A DNA stretch of 31,564 nucleotides from Chara braunii (GCA_003427395.1 BFEA01000094.1:3222117-3253680), one strand, 5' to 3'; counted from the stretch's first letter, positions 19,030 through 29,810 are shown. Notes: generated by a model not told the origin, from the sequence alone. Translations and numbers: made by a program.

Positions 19030-19500
19030 AAAAAACAGGGAAGCCTGGGCCTGATGTGGGGGACAACTGTGCGGTCTACCTATGGGGCTTGTGGTATAAT
19101 TGTCTACACCTATCCGAGGTACTCCCAATACGACGTGGCTCATTCGACTATGCTTCCACCATGTGCTAAGTGGGATTCCTGCTTAGCTCTGGTGCGAACG
19201 AATACGGTCTCACCTCGCTACCGCAAGCGGTTATGGAGTCTCCGACGGACGAACCTCACGCGAGGAGCTGCTTTCCTTACGGAGTGGGGCTAAAATGCAG
19301 AAGGGTTAGGAAATCACGAAATGGGGGTGTGCCAAGGGTTTCTGGAAGAAAGTGGATGAAGCTCCACGCCGGAACTGGAATCTCCAGTGTCAAGTTCGGT
19401 GAGAATATAATGAGCGTCGAGGACAATGATGAAACTTCCGTACACGCACTCAAACTGCATGGCCGAATAAAATGTTTCTTCAAATAAATGAAAACGGCTG
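19030..19500. other. GC-balanced, hairpin-rich island
   Basis: Composition is markedly less AT-rich than the DNA to its right. Small stems are visible: CTAAG ... CTTAG (19167-19187), CCTCGC ... GCGAGG (19213-19265), CTGGAATCTCCAG (19374-19386). A GTGCG at 19192 follows one stem. This suggests a structured RNA or an organelle-derived intron piece, but no diagnostic domain (for example group II domain V) was found. Confidence 0.3.
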
Positions 19501-20157
19501 CGTCGAGCCCGACGGCATCCCTTTCCAGGCCAAAAGGTAGCCAGAGTGTAACCGGGATCTTTGTTCAGGGCAAGAGCCCAGGGACATGTCTTGTAGAGTT
19601 AGGAATCAGAGTTCAACAGGCATAAGCACGCGACCCTTTCCGCTTTTTCGAACTCTCCACGTGGCATGTAGTCGACCCTCGCAATCTCGTTCTTGTTCAA
19701 GTTTTGTCAACAGTGTGAGCACAAAATGCGACGCCAATATGGCTCAACCGTCGACCACTGGATAACAGTGAGCTCTTTGAAAGGAAGCAAAACGAAAGAC
19801 AGGGGAAAGACAATATCTACATTCACAGATCCAGAAGGGACGAAAGAAGAGCACCTCCAATTGTATCCTGATAAGGTTGGCAGATCTGTGTCGTAGCCTC
19901 GCATATGTCTCACTCTCAGACACATTGTCTTTCCTTGTTATATGGGAAATCAGTATCTAGACCTGAATCGATGCAAGAATACGGGGCATATCAGCCACAC
20001 CTATCAATAAGAATCTGGAGTGAATATGAAAACACCATGCTATAGTTCAGTAAAAAAAAAAAAAATCCTAGTTGCTTATCTAAACAAACACGAAGTTCTC
20101 AACTATCAACAACAAAATTCTATTATATATGGTATGAGGCATCCACGTAAAACAACC

Positions 20158-20433
20158 ATTTCGTCAAAATTGTCAGTTTCTGTATTTATTTAAAAAAACA
20201 AAAAACGACTTAATTGACCCAAAAAATTACAAACCGTTTAGCTTTTAAGAGTTTGGCATTCTTAAGATGTTGAACCACCTGGATGTATCTGAACTTCATC
20301 CAAATCCAGATACATCCAAGAAATCCATAATTTTAAGAACACTGGATCCTCGTAAGATATTTGACATTTTTTTTGTCATTTAGTCAGGTTTCCATTTCGT
20401 TTAATAAATACAAAACATCCATTTTGACGAAAT
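20158..20433. mobile_element. 276-bp palindromic (foldback) element
   Basis: It runs from ATTTCGTCAAAAT to ATTTTGACGAAAT and pairs along most of its length. The left arm words TGTATTTATT, GACTTAATTGAC, TTAAGAG and CTGGATGTATCTGAA match the reverse complement of the right arm (TGTATTTATT, GACTAAATGAC, TTACGAG, TTGGATGTATCTGGA). Arms are about 135 bp and imperfect. It is non-coding and best called a MITE-like foldback; no target duplication is evident. Confidence 0.7.
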
Positions 20434-23400
20434 TAGCGTTATAAAGCAAACAGAAAGGAGATAATTCATCCATATACGAGATGTGCACTAGCCAAAAGGA
20501 TCATTGAAGAAAATCAAAATGATACAATCACTAAAATAAAAATTAAAATGAGCATTCATCCACTTATGAACGAACAATCATTTGTTACACGAATCTTGCA
20601 AATGGAAGAATGTAAAGAGGGTTCGATGCGTACGTAGCCATTCGTTCATTAGTGTGCAAAACTCTATGTATCAGCCTCGCATCTCTTCCCATTCAAGAAC
20701 AAGAAAAAATATCATATATGGAAGAAGCAACCTACGACTTTATGCATCTATTTAGATGAGGTGACAACGCATATAGGCATTTATTAACTCATGCAAAGAA
20801 ATATCGAAGCAACTCAGGAGTAAGAGATCCACACGATTAAAAAAAAAAAAAACGAAATCGTCTCTATGGACAATCTGTATTTAAAAAAAAATCATATATA
20901 AATAATCATTGGTTGTTTATATATGATCTTTCAAGTAGAGATTGTGCATGGAGAGGACACCGTTCTCACACACGTGGCACCACCACCAACATTCATTACT
21001 GCACCACCCTCGCTCGAGCATCAATAGTCCATCATCACTCACCCAACAATTACTCATCACGATCTTCACTCCGCCGATCTAGCATTCGTGTTAATCCGCT
21101 CAAGTTCTGCAAACCATGCACGAACCTGACGTGATCTCGCAGAATAACTACCGAACCGTTAAGACCAATCGACCTGTTAAGTACCATCGGCTAGCCACTG
21201 CTTAACCCAATGTGAAGGATAGCGAAAAACAAAAATGGAAGTATTCCGCCAAAGATGTGACAACAAAGACGCATGCAGGGTATAGAAAGGCAAGGAGGTT
21301 AGGTAGTTCATCATAACTGTCCATAGTGACACAGGAGAAGAGATTCATAATCGGTTGAACCTCATTGTGATAGATTAAATCAATCCGATCTCTACGACCA
21401 CATTGGCTCATCAAAGCCATCATGAGGTTAGAGGGAAGGTGGGAAAGAAAATTATTAAAGATTGTGTGGGCAAAAACCAAGATCGACCAAGATCGAGAAA
21501 GAAAAGGGAAGGCTAAAAAATAGTTATAATTGTTCAGAAGCGTGCGAAGAAGGAAGACGAAAGGTATTAAAAAAATTGCATGCAAGAAAGCAAATGCGTG
21601 ACAAATGAAAAGAAGTAGCAACAAATATACAAAGTGTCAGTGAAAATATAGCCTAATTCCTACAACAAATCCGAAATTGAAAAATCCAAAAAAAAATTAG
21701 GCGCTTTCATTAACGAGAGAAAAAATCATACTCCAATCCCTATCTTGTTTATGTAAAAACTGAAAACATCAACTAATCTCGATGACTACAGCAAAGTAAA
21801 AATTCATGAAGATTACTCGACCCGAAAGTGCGCATGAATGAAAGTCCACAAATACCTTAACAAAGACAAGCCTGCAAAATGCGCCATTTTTCCAAATGAA
21901 GAAAAACGAAAGGTATCATACAACCCCTTTAAAACGACAACTAACCATGGAGAGGTACATAAATTTGTGCAATACTGAAAGCTCTCGTAGCAAGCCAAGA
22001 GGTTGGCTGATGGTCCTTGTACTAAGGCAGGATTGGGGAGAAGAAGGTGCACCGGGGAAAATTGTCGTGAGGAAAGAGAGGGTGGTGACGTCTCACAAGG
22101 TGGAAAAAATATATATATATTATTCTACTGCAAATGTTCTTTGGTCACACAATCTACACCAACTTAAACGCTAGAAGATGCTCACCAACATTCGTAACAC
22201 TGATTCACTTGTGCTTTTTGGCAGAGCACCACAAAATAAGTCACATACAAGAATGTTGAGTTTCGGAGACCCTGCGATTTTTCTTCTCAATTGGTTCAAT
22301 TGGTGTTATAAACGAGGCTCAAGAGTTCGACAGACAACCCTTGCAAGCTAAAAACACTTCGCTCACTTTTCTATGGAAACGGCCCCGAAACCATTGGGAC
22401 CATTGTCTGTTTATCATAACAAGAGTTGGGTACAAAACTCAACATGAAAAAACACACTTCACAGTTTAAATGTTCCGCTTGGCATCCATTATACCCATCT
22501 TCCTCTTCCAATCTAAGGAACTCGTCACGTCATTATGAAACTTTTTATGTTTTCGAGAGTTTGGAATCCCGACAGCCTCACAAAACTTTAACTGAACAAA
22601 AGTTCAATGAGGTGTCTAAAAATCGGCATTTTGTGAGGGCGCATAAAACATAACATTTGAAGACTACACCAATCTCAAGGGTCCTCTGTGAGACCCTCGT
22701 TGGAACGAAGAAGGGTTTGTCTTTTCCTTTGGGATCGTCTACCCTTTCCTAAGCAACTCTTGAGACCGACCCATGATGGATAACCTTGCGCCAAGCGCAT
22801 TTTTTTATTGGAGTAAGGGTTGAGCCGAAAGCACGTTAAGGCGGTAGACCCAAGGATTTTTAAGTTCGAAGTTGGAACTAGAATCTCCGTGCATCGGTTC
22901 CAGTATAATTTCCATTTCAAATACAGGCTGACCGCCCAGATCATGCAGAAAAAATTATTACGTACATTAAACTACCAGTATCCCAACCCCATCCACCTTG
23001 TATGTTGCCTCAACTTTCAGGGCTCGACACTTTAAGCAAAATGATTGGTGGCGCCAACAAAAATGAGGCCTGAACCAGTTCACTTTTTTTGGCACGTAGG
23101 GTATCTGGAGCCTTAGGCAAAAGTACCTTCGAAGTACGGATGGTTGAAAAAAAAAAGTGTGAATGTAAGTGAATGCAAAACTTGAAAAATGACGCAAGGA
23201 ATTCCTTATGCCTTCACCAACCCGATCAAGGTTGGTGGATAGGTCATCGGATGCGTTCAGAGGGAGACAATTGAAACTTTTCATGGCCACAATCACGAAT
23301 AAATAAATAAAATTATTGACAAAGGTTACGACACCGCCCTTTTTTCCTCTTCCTACAACAGAGAGGGTCCAGGATGTAACTCAGGTGGCAATCCGCAGTT

Positions 23401-23882
23401 AGAAACTTAAGAGCATGCTTACTTAGTTTAAACTTTAACCTTTAAACTTTAAAGATTCATAATAGAAGGTGGCAGACTAATGCAAGTGCAGGAGCGTCCC
23501 GTTGGTCAACTGGGGTTTGTGGTCAGGTTTATGCTGGCCGAAGTCGGAGCGAGGTTAAGATATCTTGTAACCTGGGCATGTTGGGGGTGGGAGGCCTGGT
23601 AGGGCCCTAGTACAGAGAATGGTTGCAATGGTGGGATTTTTTTTTTTGCCTGTTGGGTAATACTTAGGTATCAGGGTATTCGGTATTCCTTCAGTGAATT
23701 TCCAAAGTGGTTTTGATAATTCCAACGTGAAATTCTAATAGTTACAGTACCATTAATTTCTCAGCGAAGTCGGGTAGCAACCCTAATATTTCGAACTATT
23801 ATATATATTTTAATATGGGACTTTGGTCTCGGGTCTCAACACTTCTTGCTCCCCACAATTAGATTATAACAAGGTTAAAAAA

Positions 23883-23916
<34 letters not shown>

Positions 23917-24277
23917 AAAATTTAATAAAAAATAAATTCTTAAACCCATATAAGTAAACCTAGTTGTTGATAGTGATCCTCTCATTGACACTCATGTATA
24001 GAGTTCGCGACACATGTGGGTTATAGCCTCCCACAGGAAGACTGTCAAGTTGTTAGACAACACAAACATGAAGTAGGGAGGAAATGATATTTCAGCAATC
24101 ATAAAGCATCCGACATGTAGTCAGAGCAATGAAATTCATTCAACCAAGTAAACAATTTTCAAATTTGCGGAATGTCTTTTATCACATCTCATTCGCATGC
24201 ATGCTTTTACCGATAGTTGTGGAGGAACTAAATGACAAAATTTTATTTAATGCTTATTCAATAAGGTTCTAATCCAG
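20434..24277. other. AT-rich stretch without recognisable genes
   Basis: Both strands were read. Open frames are short and of random composition. Small items only: an ATCATATATAAA hairpin (20891-20929), short A runs, and the (TA)n tract at 23884-23915. Confidence 0.6.
23884..23915. repeat. (TA)n microsatellite
   Basis: About 16 TA units in AT-rich DNA. Unlike those at 24466 and beyond, it is not bordered by a GC-rich element. Confidence 0.95.
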
Positions 24278-24465
24278 GTTACCAGCCGGGCCGCCGGGTC
24301 CCGGGTGACCAACCCGTGCAAAGACCAAAGCAGGTCCCAGCAAAAAAAAAAATCCCCCCCAAAAAAATGTTATGCAGAAAAATACTCTGAACAACTTTTG
24401 TCTCAGGGTCACATCGAAATTCTTTACCAAATTTAAAATAAAAAATAAAATGCCAATACATATAA
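24278..24465 (-). mobile_element. TA-flanked modular element, partial copy
   Basis: A GC-rich end (24278-24345) is followed by an AT-rich segment with TTACCAAATTTAAAATAAAA. On the minus strand that segment matches the spacer of the element at 25570-26335 (26081-26195). It leads directly into a (TA)n tract, and its other parts are missing. Confidence 0.6.
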
Positions 24466-24587
24466 ATATATATATAATATATATAATATATATGTATAAT
24501 ATATATAATATATATATGTATAATATATATAATATATATATATATAATATATATAATATATATATAATATATATATAATATATATAT
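24466..24587. repeat. (TA)n-rich microsatellite
   Basis: ATATATAATATATATAATA-type repeats with occasional TG. It separates two elements of the modular family. Confidence 0.95.
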
Positions 24588-24978
24588 ACAGGGTCACCAG
24601 CCCGTACGTACGGAGGTCCCCGGGCAGACCTCCGTACGTATGGGCATTCAGGTTCCCGTTCGGGGTCCGAACCTGACGGCATTCGGCCCCCGCTAAAACA
24701 TATTTCAGGGCCTAAACATAATTGTTTTTTTCTGATTTGTTTTTTTTTGAGTTCTCTATGACCTCAGGTACATGCCTATAAATTTTTAAGTCCTTTTGCT
24801 CAGCCAAATAAGAATTAAAAATCGCCAAAGATGGCGGTGTCAAAACGTGCTCGCCCACGTTGTTTTTTTTTTTGGTCCGCGTTCGGCCCGAACGACCGAA
24901 CGCATCCTCAAGGGGTCCCATACGTTCGGGCATTCAGGTTCGGCCGTTCGGCCCGTCCCGAACGCTGGGTTACCCTGT
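24588..24978 (+). mobile_element. TA-flanked modular element, single-core copy
   Basis: A 391-bp unit. The left end ACAGGGTCACC and right end GGTTACCCTGT are inverted relative to each other, with (TA)n beyond both. Left module: GC-rich with a CGTACGTACGGAGGTC hairpin (24603-24640). Core: AT-rich, with GGGCCTAAACATAA, a GTTCTCTATGA block, and TCGCCAAAGATGGCGGTG (24822-24839). Right module: many CGTTCGG/CCGAACG words. It is non-coding and looks like a non-autonomous element that inserts into, or carries, TA microsatellites. Confidence 0.7.
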
Positions 24979-24990
24979 ATATATATATAT

Positions 24991-25560
24991 AAAGGGTAAC
25001 CGGCGTTCGGGACGGGCCGAGTGCCCGAACCCGAATGCCCGAATGTACGGGACCCCTTCGGGAGGCGTTCAGCCGTTCCGGCCACACACGGACCAAAAAA
25101 ATAAAATAAAATACACCACCATGTTTGCCGATTTTTAATTATTTTTTGGCATTGACAAATGCCCTGAAAATTTACAAATATGTAGTTTACATAACCAATA
25201 ACTCATTAAAAAGTTTTCAAAAAATAATAAATTTGTTTAGGCCCCGAAATAAAGTATAAACAAAAAGTTAAAAGTGAAAAAAAACAAAATAGTGAGTGGG
25301 CGAGCATGTTTTGACACCCCCATCTTTGACGGGTTTTAATGTTTTTTGTGCTTATCAGAATGACTTCAAAATTGACAAGCGTGTAGGTTACATCATAGAA
25401 AACTCATAAAAAGACATTCAGAAAACAAAACTTATGTTTAGGCCCTGAAATATTTTTTGGCGGGGGCCAAACCTGGAGGTGTTCGGCCCCCGAACGGGAC
25501 CCCAAACGCCCGAACGTTCGGGGGCCAGCACGGGGGCCCCCGAACGTTTACAGGGCGTAA
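24991..25560 (-). mobile_element. TA-flanked modular element, reversed, two cores
   Basis: It begins AAAGGGTAACCGGCGTTCGG, the reverse complement of the right end at 24978. It then shows a core (about 25110-25255) and a second core (about 25290-25460) with GGGCGAGCATGTTTTGACAC and GTTTAGGCCCTGAAATA. It closes with a GC-rich end holding GAACGTTCGGGGGCC palindromes. (TA)n lies on both sides. Its last terminus differs from the other copies. Confidence 0.65.
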
Positions 25561-25569
25561 TATATATAT

Positions 25570-26334
25570 ACAGGGTCACCAGCCCGTACGTACGGAGGTC
25601 CCCGGGCAGACCTCCGTACGTACGGCCGTTTGGGGTCTCGTACGGGGTCCGAACCCGACGTCGTTCGGCCCCCGCCAAAAATTATTTCGGGGCCTAAGAA
25701 TAATTATTTTTTTCTGCATTGTTTTTTGTGCGTTCTCTATGATGTGAGGTACATGCCTGTAAATTTTCAAATCATTTGGCGAACTCAAATAAGAATTACA
25801 AATCGCCAAATATGGCGGTGTAAAAACGTGCTCGCCCACTTATTTTTTCACTTTTCACTTTTTGTTTTCACTTTAGTTCGGGGTCTTAAAAAAATTATTA
25901 TTTTTTGAAACTTTTTAAGTGGGTTTTATATTATGTGAAGTACACATCTGAAAATGTTCAGGGCATTTAGGTATGCCAAAAAAAAAAGAAAATCGCCAAA
26001 GATGGCGGTGTCGAAAACATGCTGGCGCACTCACTAAATTTACTTCTCTTTTTATTTTTATTTGTATTTATTATTAGTATTTGTTTTCCGTATTTTATTT
26101 TTATTTCAAATTTGGTAAGGAATTCGGATGTGATGCTCAGGCAAATCTTGTTAAATTGATTTTTCTCTGTAACATATCTTTTTTTCAGATTTTTGTGATG
26201 ACGTTTAGTTTTTTTTTTTTTTTTTTTTTTGGGTCCGCTTTCGGCCCGGACGGCCGAACGCACTCCCAAGGAGTCCCATACGTTCGGGCATTTGGGTTCG
26301 GGCGTTCGGCCAGTCCTGAACGCCAGTTACCCTG

Positions 26335-26335
<1 letters not shown>
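25570..26335 (+). mobile_element. TA-flanked modular element, two cores, complete
   Basis: It runs from ACAGGGTCACC to GTTACCCTGT. The left module has a perfect 16-bp-arm hairpin (25585-25600/25609-25624). Core 1 has its conserved box at 25802-25840 and core 2 at 25991-26031, about 190 bp apart. An AT-rich spacer (26041-26210), a T-run, and a right module (26231-26335) with CGTTCGG words follow. This is the fullest copy and relates all the others. Confidence 0.7.
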
Positions 26336-26382
<47 letters not shown>

Positions 26383-26420
26383 TATATATATATTCTGTTT
26401 GTGACGATATATATATATAT
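26336..26420. repeat. (TA)n microsatellite with an interruption
   Basis: A long TA tract, broken by CTGTTTGTGACGA, that follows the right end of the modular element. Beyond it a short GC-rich piece (about 26421-26460, GACCCCGAACGGGCGGGC) looks like a remnant end of the same family. Confidence 0.85.
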
Positions 26421-26460
26421 ATTGGCCCAGCCGGACAAGTGACCCCGAACGGGCGGGCAG

Positions 26461-28250
26461 GCAAAGCAATTGACTCTAACCGTTCATTCATGAAAGAAAG
26501 CCACATAATCAATTGCATATTCCTTCCATCACCATATATCAACAATTAATCAAGAATCAATGTATTCATCACACAACTTCTTGTTCTCTATCATACGAAC
26601 AAACAAAGATTCAAAAAAGAGTTTTTAATGTGAATTTTTTTTCTTCAAAAGCCTACAATAATCATATCACACGACTCTCACCTATAATTGAAGTCCATCA
26701 ACATTTCTAAACAACAAAGGAGGTATTATTGGCTGGCTTATATAATCCCCACTAATATAAAACTAGGGATGGTAATCCCTTACGAGAACCAATGAAACAA
26801 GCGAAATCAAAACGCTGAAGGGGTTTGTGCAGTCATTAATTGATCAATGACAACACTTGTAGTACTAAATATGTTTGACGTAAAACTCACAATATAAAAT
26901 GCACTTGATGAGTTTTTCAATAGTATATAATAAAAAACATCAAGAAAATATTGGTAACAAAAATATGTTTAACATCGAGTTCAAACTTCACAGTGTAAAT
27001 TACAATCGATGAGCTCACCAGTCGTTTGCTATTTTTCCCCCCAATAGTTCAATTGTAATAACTACTGAATCACATTAAAAAAAAAATTTGAGCACTTTTA
27101 TACAACTCTCGAAAGTTATATTTTGAAGAAACATGGAGGCCATATTCCTAGACACTAACATTTAACTAAATGAAATGAATTTGACATACCATAACAATCA
27201 AATATGTGTATAACTGACACTAACAAAAATGCTCACGAGAATCACAACTATAATAATCAATACAACCTTATGAAACAAATACACTAATGTCTCATTATCC
27301 AACTAGAGTTGTAAAGATTCTCAGTTGGAACAGGCATATCAAACGTGCGATACTTGTTATTTTTCAGTACTTCGATGTACTACACACTCCAACAGAAAAA
27401 CTGATCACAATGTCATGTGTTTTATTTAATCATAAATCCAAAAACTTGTCTGCTTTTGAATGACGATGAATAATAAAAGTAATTAAAAAAAAGATGTCAA
27501 TAGCCGCAAGTTGTTCATTCATTATTCCACATTATTTTGTGATGCAGCATAAAGTGTTCAAAATGATAAAATTTGCAATGATTATCTCGAATCATCGAAA
27601 AAAAAAGAACGATGTGAAATATTTTGGTCAACCATTATCAGTCTACAAACCGATATACAAGCATATGACAACATATTATTTTTTTAATCCTACTTATATT
27701 TAAATTACTGAAATTGGACTTTCAATATGTCGTTTTACTTAGGTGTGCAAACATTGACTCATTATGAAACTTTATAAGTGCCATGGGTAGATCATTGTGT
27801 CAAAACTCACATCACATTTTACTGTATGCAAAAAGATTCAAAAAAACATTGTTCTCTCATTTGGAAAGGAAGAAAAAAGTTCTGATTTAGTATCCTTACG
27901 ATTCATAAAACTTTACGACGATTACTCCAACTGCACATCAAACAGAATCCTCATTCCTGGGTCGTCAATCTCATAGTCATTTGATCAATCACTTAATTTG
28001 GTGTTTAATACTATTGCATTTCAAGGTAAACCTTGATTAGATCAGATGAACTGAACAAAGATGTCTAATTCTATGCAATATTACCAGGAATTAGTAAGGG
28101 AATATGAAGAGCACCTATCATCTCATCTTCAATGATTGGACCAAACTGGATACCTCTATACCACTGCAACCTCTCTTGGATTCCCACATGTGTTCCCCTC
28201 CTCTCCCCTGAGTCTGATAGATATGAGCTCGGAGCAAGTCGGATGTTACC
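26461..28250. other. AT-rich stretch without recognisable genes
   Basis: There is no coding, hairpin or tandem repeat worth naming beyond short A/T runs. Open frames are short and of AT-biased composition. Confidence 0.6.
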
Positions 28251-28270
28251 TAGGGTTTAGGGTTTAGGGT
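28251..28270. repeat. Short interstitial telomere-like repeat
   Basis: About two and a half units of the plant/green-algal telomere motif TTTAGGG. This is too short to be a telomere and occurs by chance or at repair sites in many plant genomes. It hints at a plant-lineage host. Confidence 0.7.
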
Positions 28271-29082
28271 AGAAGAGAGGGGTTCGACAATTGCCATCAG
28301 AGGGGTCGAGTCCAGTCATCCTTGCGTTCTCCGAATTCCTTTGCAAATTCCCAAATGTGGAGCATCTCACTCTAGTCATCCAAGATACGAACGTCGACGA
28401 TGCAGGGGTGCTAGGAAAACAGGTTAATCTTCAAGCGCCCAGTAGCAGGGCTGAAGAGGCACCGCCAAACCACATTCTTCCCCCTCACAGTCACTCCCCC
28501 GCCTTCTCGGGGTAATCAATGCTGGCACAATGTCCAATTGTTCTGTCAAATTTGTGTATTCAGTATTGGGACATTCAACCTGTTTTCCAGCAGGTGCAAC
28601 TCCCCACCAATCGAACGAAGCAACCAGCAACCCTACTAGGCGAGGCTCCTCGTATCCCCCCCCCTAATAGAAGAATCTGAAAAAACAAAGGTGGTCTAAA
28701 GACTCTAAACCAAGTTTAAATGTTTTATACTCGTGCACACGAATATCGCCTATTGCAATTTTCTTTAACGAGTTTATCTATATACAGCAAACCAAAGTAA
28801 GTATGAAGTTCCTGGTCAATGCTTAGCCTTTTTGCAGGGTCCTTTAACCTTTTTGCAATGCTTCGCGACTCTGAAAACGTGCCTGGCTGCGTGTATTTAG
28901 AGATATTTTACCACAAAGGAGCAGAGGCATGGGATAATGAATTCTTTTGTTGTAATTTGCTGGACATCTTTCTACGCTTCGCATTCCTGCTCTTCGGGTC
29001 CTGGTATAATCGGACTTATTCTAAGCGTACCTCCTATACAAAATGCAAAAATAAAAATAAAACTTATACGCGCGTACGTTTC

Positions 29083-29113
29083 GTACAACGCGAGTACTAA
29101 ACACGCGTTGTAC
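29083..29113. repeat. GTACAACGCG inverted repeat
   Basis: Perfect 10-bp arms (29083-29092, 29104-29113) around an 11-nt loop, within a TACG-rich patch. Confidence 0.85.
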
Positions 29114-29182
29114 TCAAAAGTACTTGACCCGTGACGTGATTTATGGGGGATCTGTAGGGCTCCAGAAAAAAACAAAAAACAT

Positions 29183-29197
29183 GGGGGCATGCCCCCC
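29183..29197. repeat. GGGGGCATGCCCCC palindrome
   Basis: A perfect GC-rich palindrome just upstream of a larger hairpin. Confidence 0.85.
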
Positions 29198-29275
29198 GTC
29201 ATATACTGTTTTTTTTTATTTGTTTTTGTGTTTTTTGAACTTTTTCAATTATTTTAAAAAATGGTGTGTTTATAG

Positions 29276-29353
29276 GCCTTCAGGCCCGTTTTGACCACAC
29301 TGTGGGACCTGTTTGCGTGTGCGGACAGTGTGGTCTAAACGGGCCTGAAGGGC
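29276..29353. mobile_element. MITE-like hairpin with ~29-bp arms
   Basis: GGCCTTCAGGCCCGTTTTGA... pairs with ...TCTAAACGGGCCTGAAGGGC with about two mismatches, around a ~20-nt loop. The stem-loop is 78 bp. It is followed at once by nested hairpins at 29362-29411. Confidence 0.7.
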
Positions 29354-29361
29354 CAAAAAAT

Positions 29362-29411
29362 ACGGGCAGGCAGCTTTGCGGTGCTCATTTCGAATGAGAC
29401 AAACTGCCCGT
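29362..29411. repeat. Nested hairpins
   Basis: Outer arms ACGGGCAG/CTGCCCGT (29362-29369, 29404-29411) enclose an inner stem CTCATT/AATGAG (29384-29398). Confidence 0.8.
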
Positions 29412-29497
29412 TGTGGGCGGAGAGGGCGAAACGAGACAGACAGAGGGAGGGGGGCGCAAGGCACGGGTCATGTGCGGCCAAGGACGCAGACAAATGT

Positions 29498-29501
<4 letters not shown>

Positions 29502-29557
<56 letters not shown>
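29502..29557. repeat. (GA)n microsatellite
   Basis: An uninterrupted GA tract of about 56 bp. Confidence 0.97.
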
Positions 29558-29559
<2 letters not shown>

Positions 29560-29560
<1 letters not shown>

Positions 29561-29810
29561 AAAAAGAGGGGGGGTGCAATGTGGGGTGCCTGTCTCTTAT
29601 ACACATCTAGATGTGTATAAGAGACAGGGGGTATGAGGGGGGGTGCACGGGGGGTACAAGGGATCGGGTAAGGTGGGTATAACGTGCAATGTGGGGTTTA
29701 AGGTTGGTATAAGGTGAGGTGTAAGGGGGTTATAACGGGGGTACATGGGGGGGGTGTAAGGGGTGTACAAAGGGGCCATGTGGGGGGTATAGGAAGCATT
29801 AAAGGCGGTT
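29560..29810. repeat. G-rich minisatellite-like DNA around the adapter
   Basis: Irregular repeats of GGGGTGTAAGG, GGGGGTACA and GGTATAA. GTGCAATGTGGGGT occurs on both sides of the adapter (left about 29574-29587; right near 29683). Confidence 0.7.
29590..29627. other. Illumina Nextera mate-pair junction adapter (artefact)
   Basis: The 19-bp transposase mosaic end CTGTCTCTTATACACATCT (29590-29608) is followed directly by its exact reverse complement (29609-29627). This 38-bp palindrome is the junction sequence produced when Nextera mate-pair fragments are circularised. It is synthetic, not biological, and marks a place where two ends of one large fragment were joined in a read. Confidence 0.98.

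Noticed and set aside
19054-19293. Plus-strand frames in the 19-kb island as a gene
   Set aside because: Overlapping frames of similar length with no motif; structure of the nucleic acid explains the region better.
20891-20929. ATCATATATAAA hairpin as a regulatory element
   Set aside because: Short AT-only arms are expected by chance in this composition.
24372-24590. Ile-Tyr-rich open frames on both strands, also at 26081-26545
   Set aside because: They are translations of (TA)n microsatellites and have no protein-like sequence outside them.
24840-25140. Arg/Pro/Gly-rich open frames in the modular elements, such as those with RSGRAERPN
   Set aside because: They arise from CGTTCGG/CCGAACG repeats, occur on both strands and stop at element borders.
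28291-28515. Plus-strand frame with a leucine-rich-repeat-like stretch (FLCKFPNVEHLTL)
   Set aside because: Only one weak repeat-like segment, no flanking exons or splice pattern I can support; the later half is low complexity.
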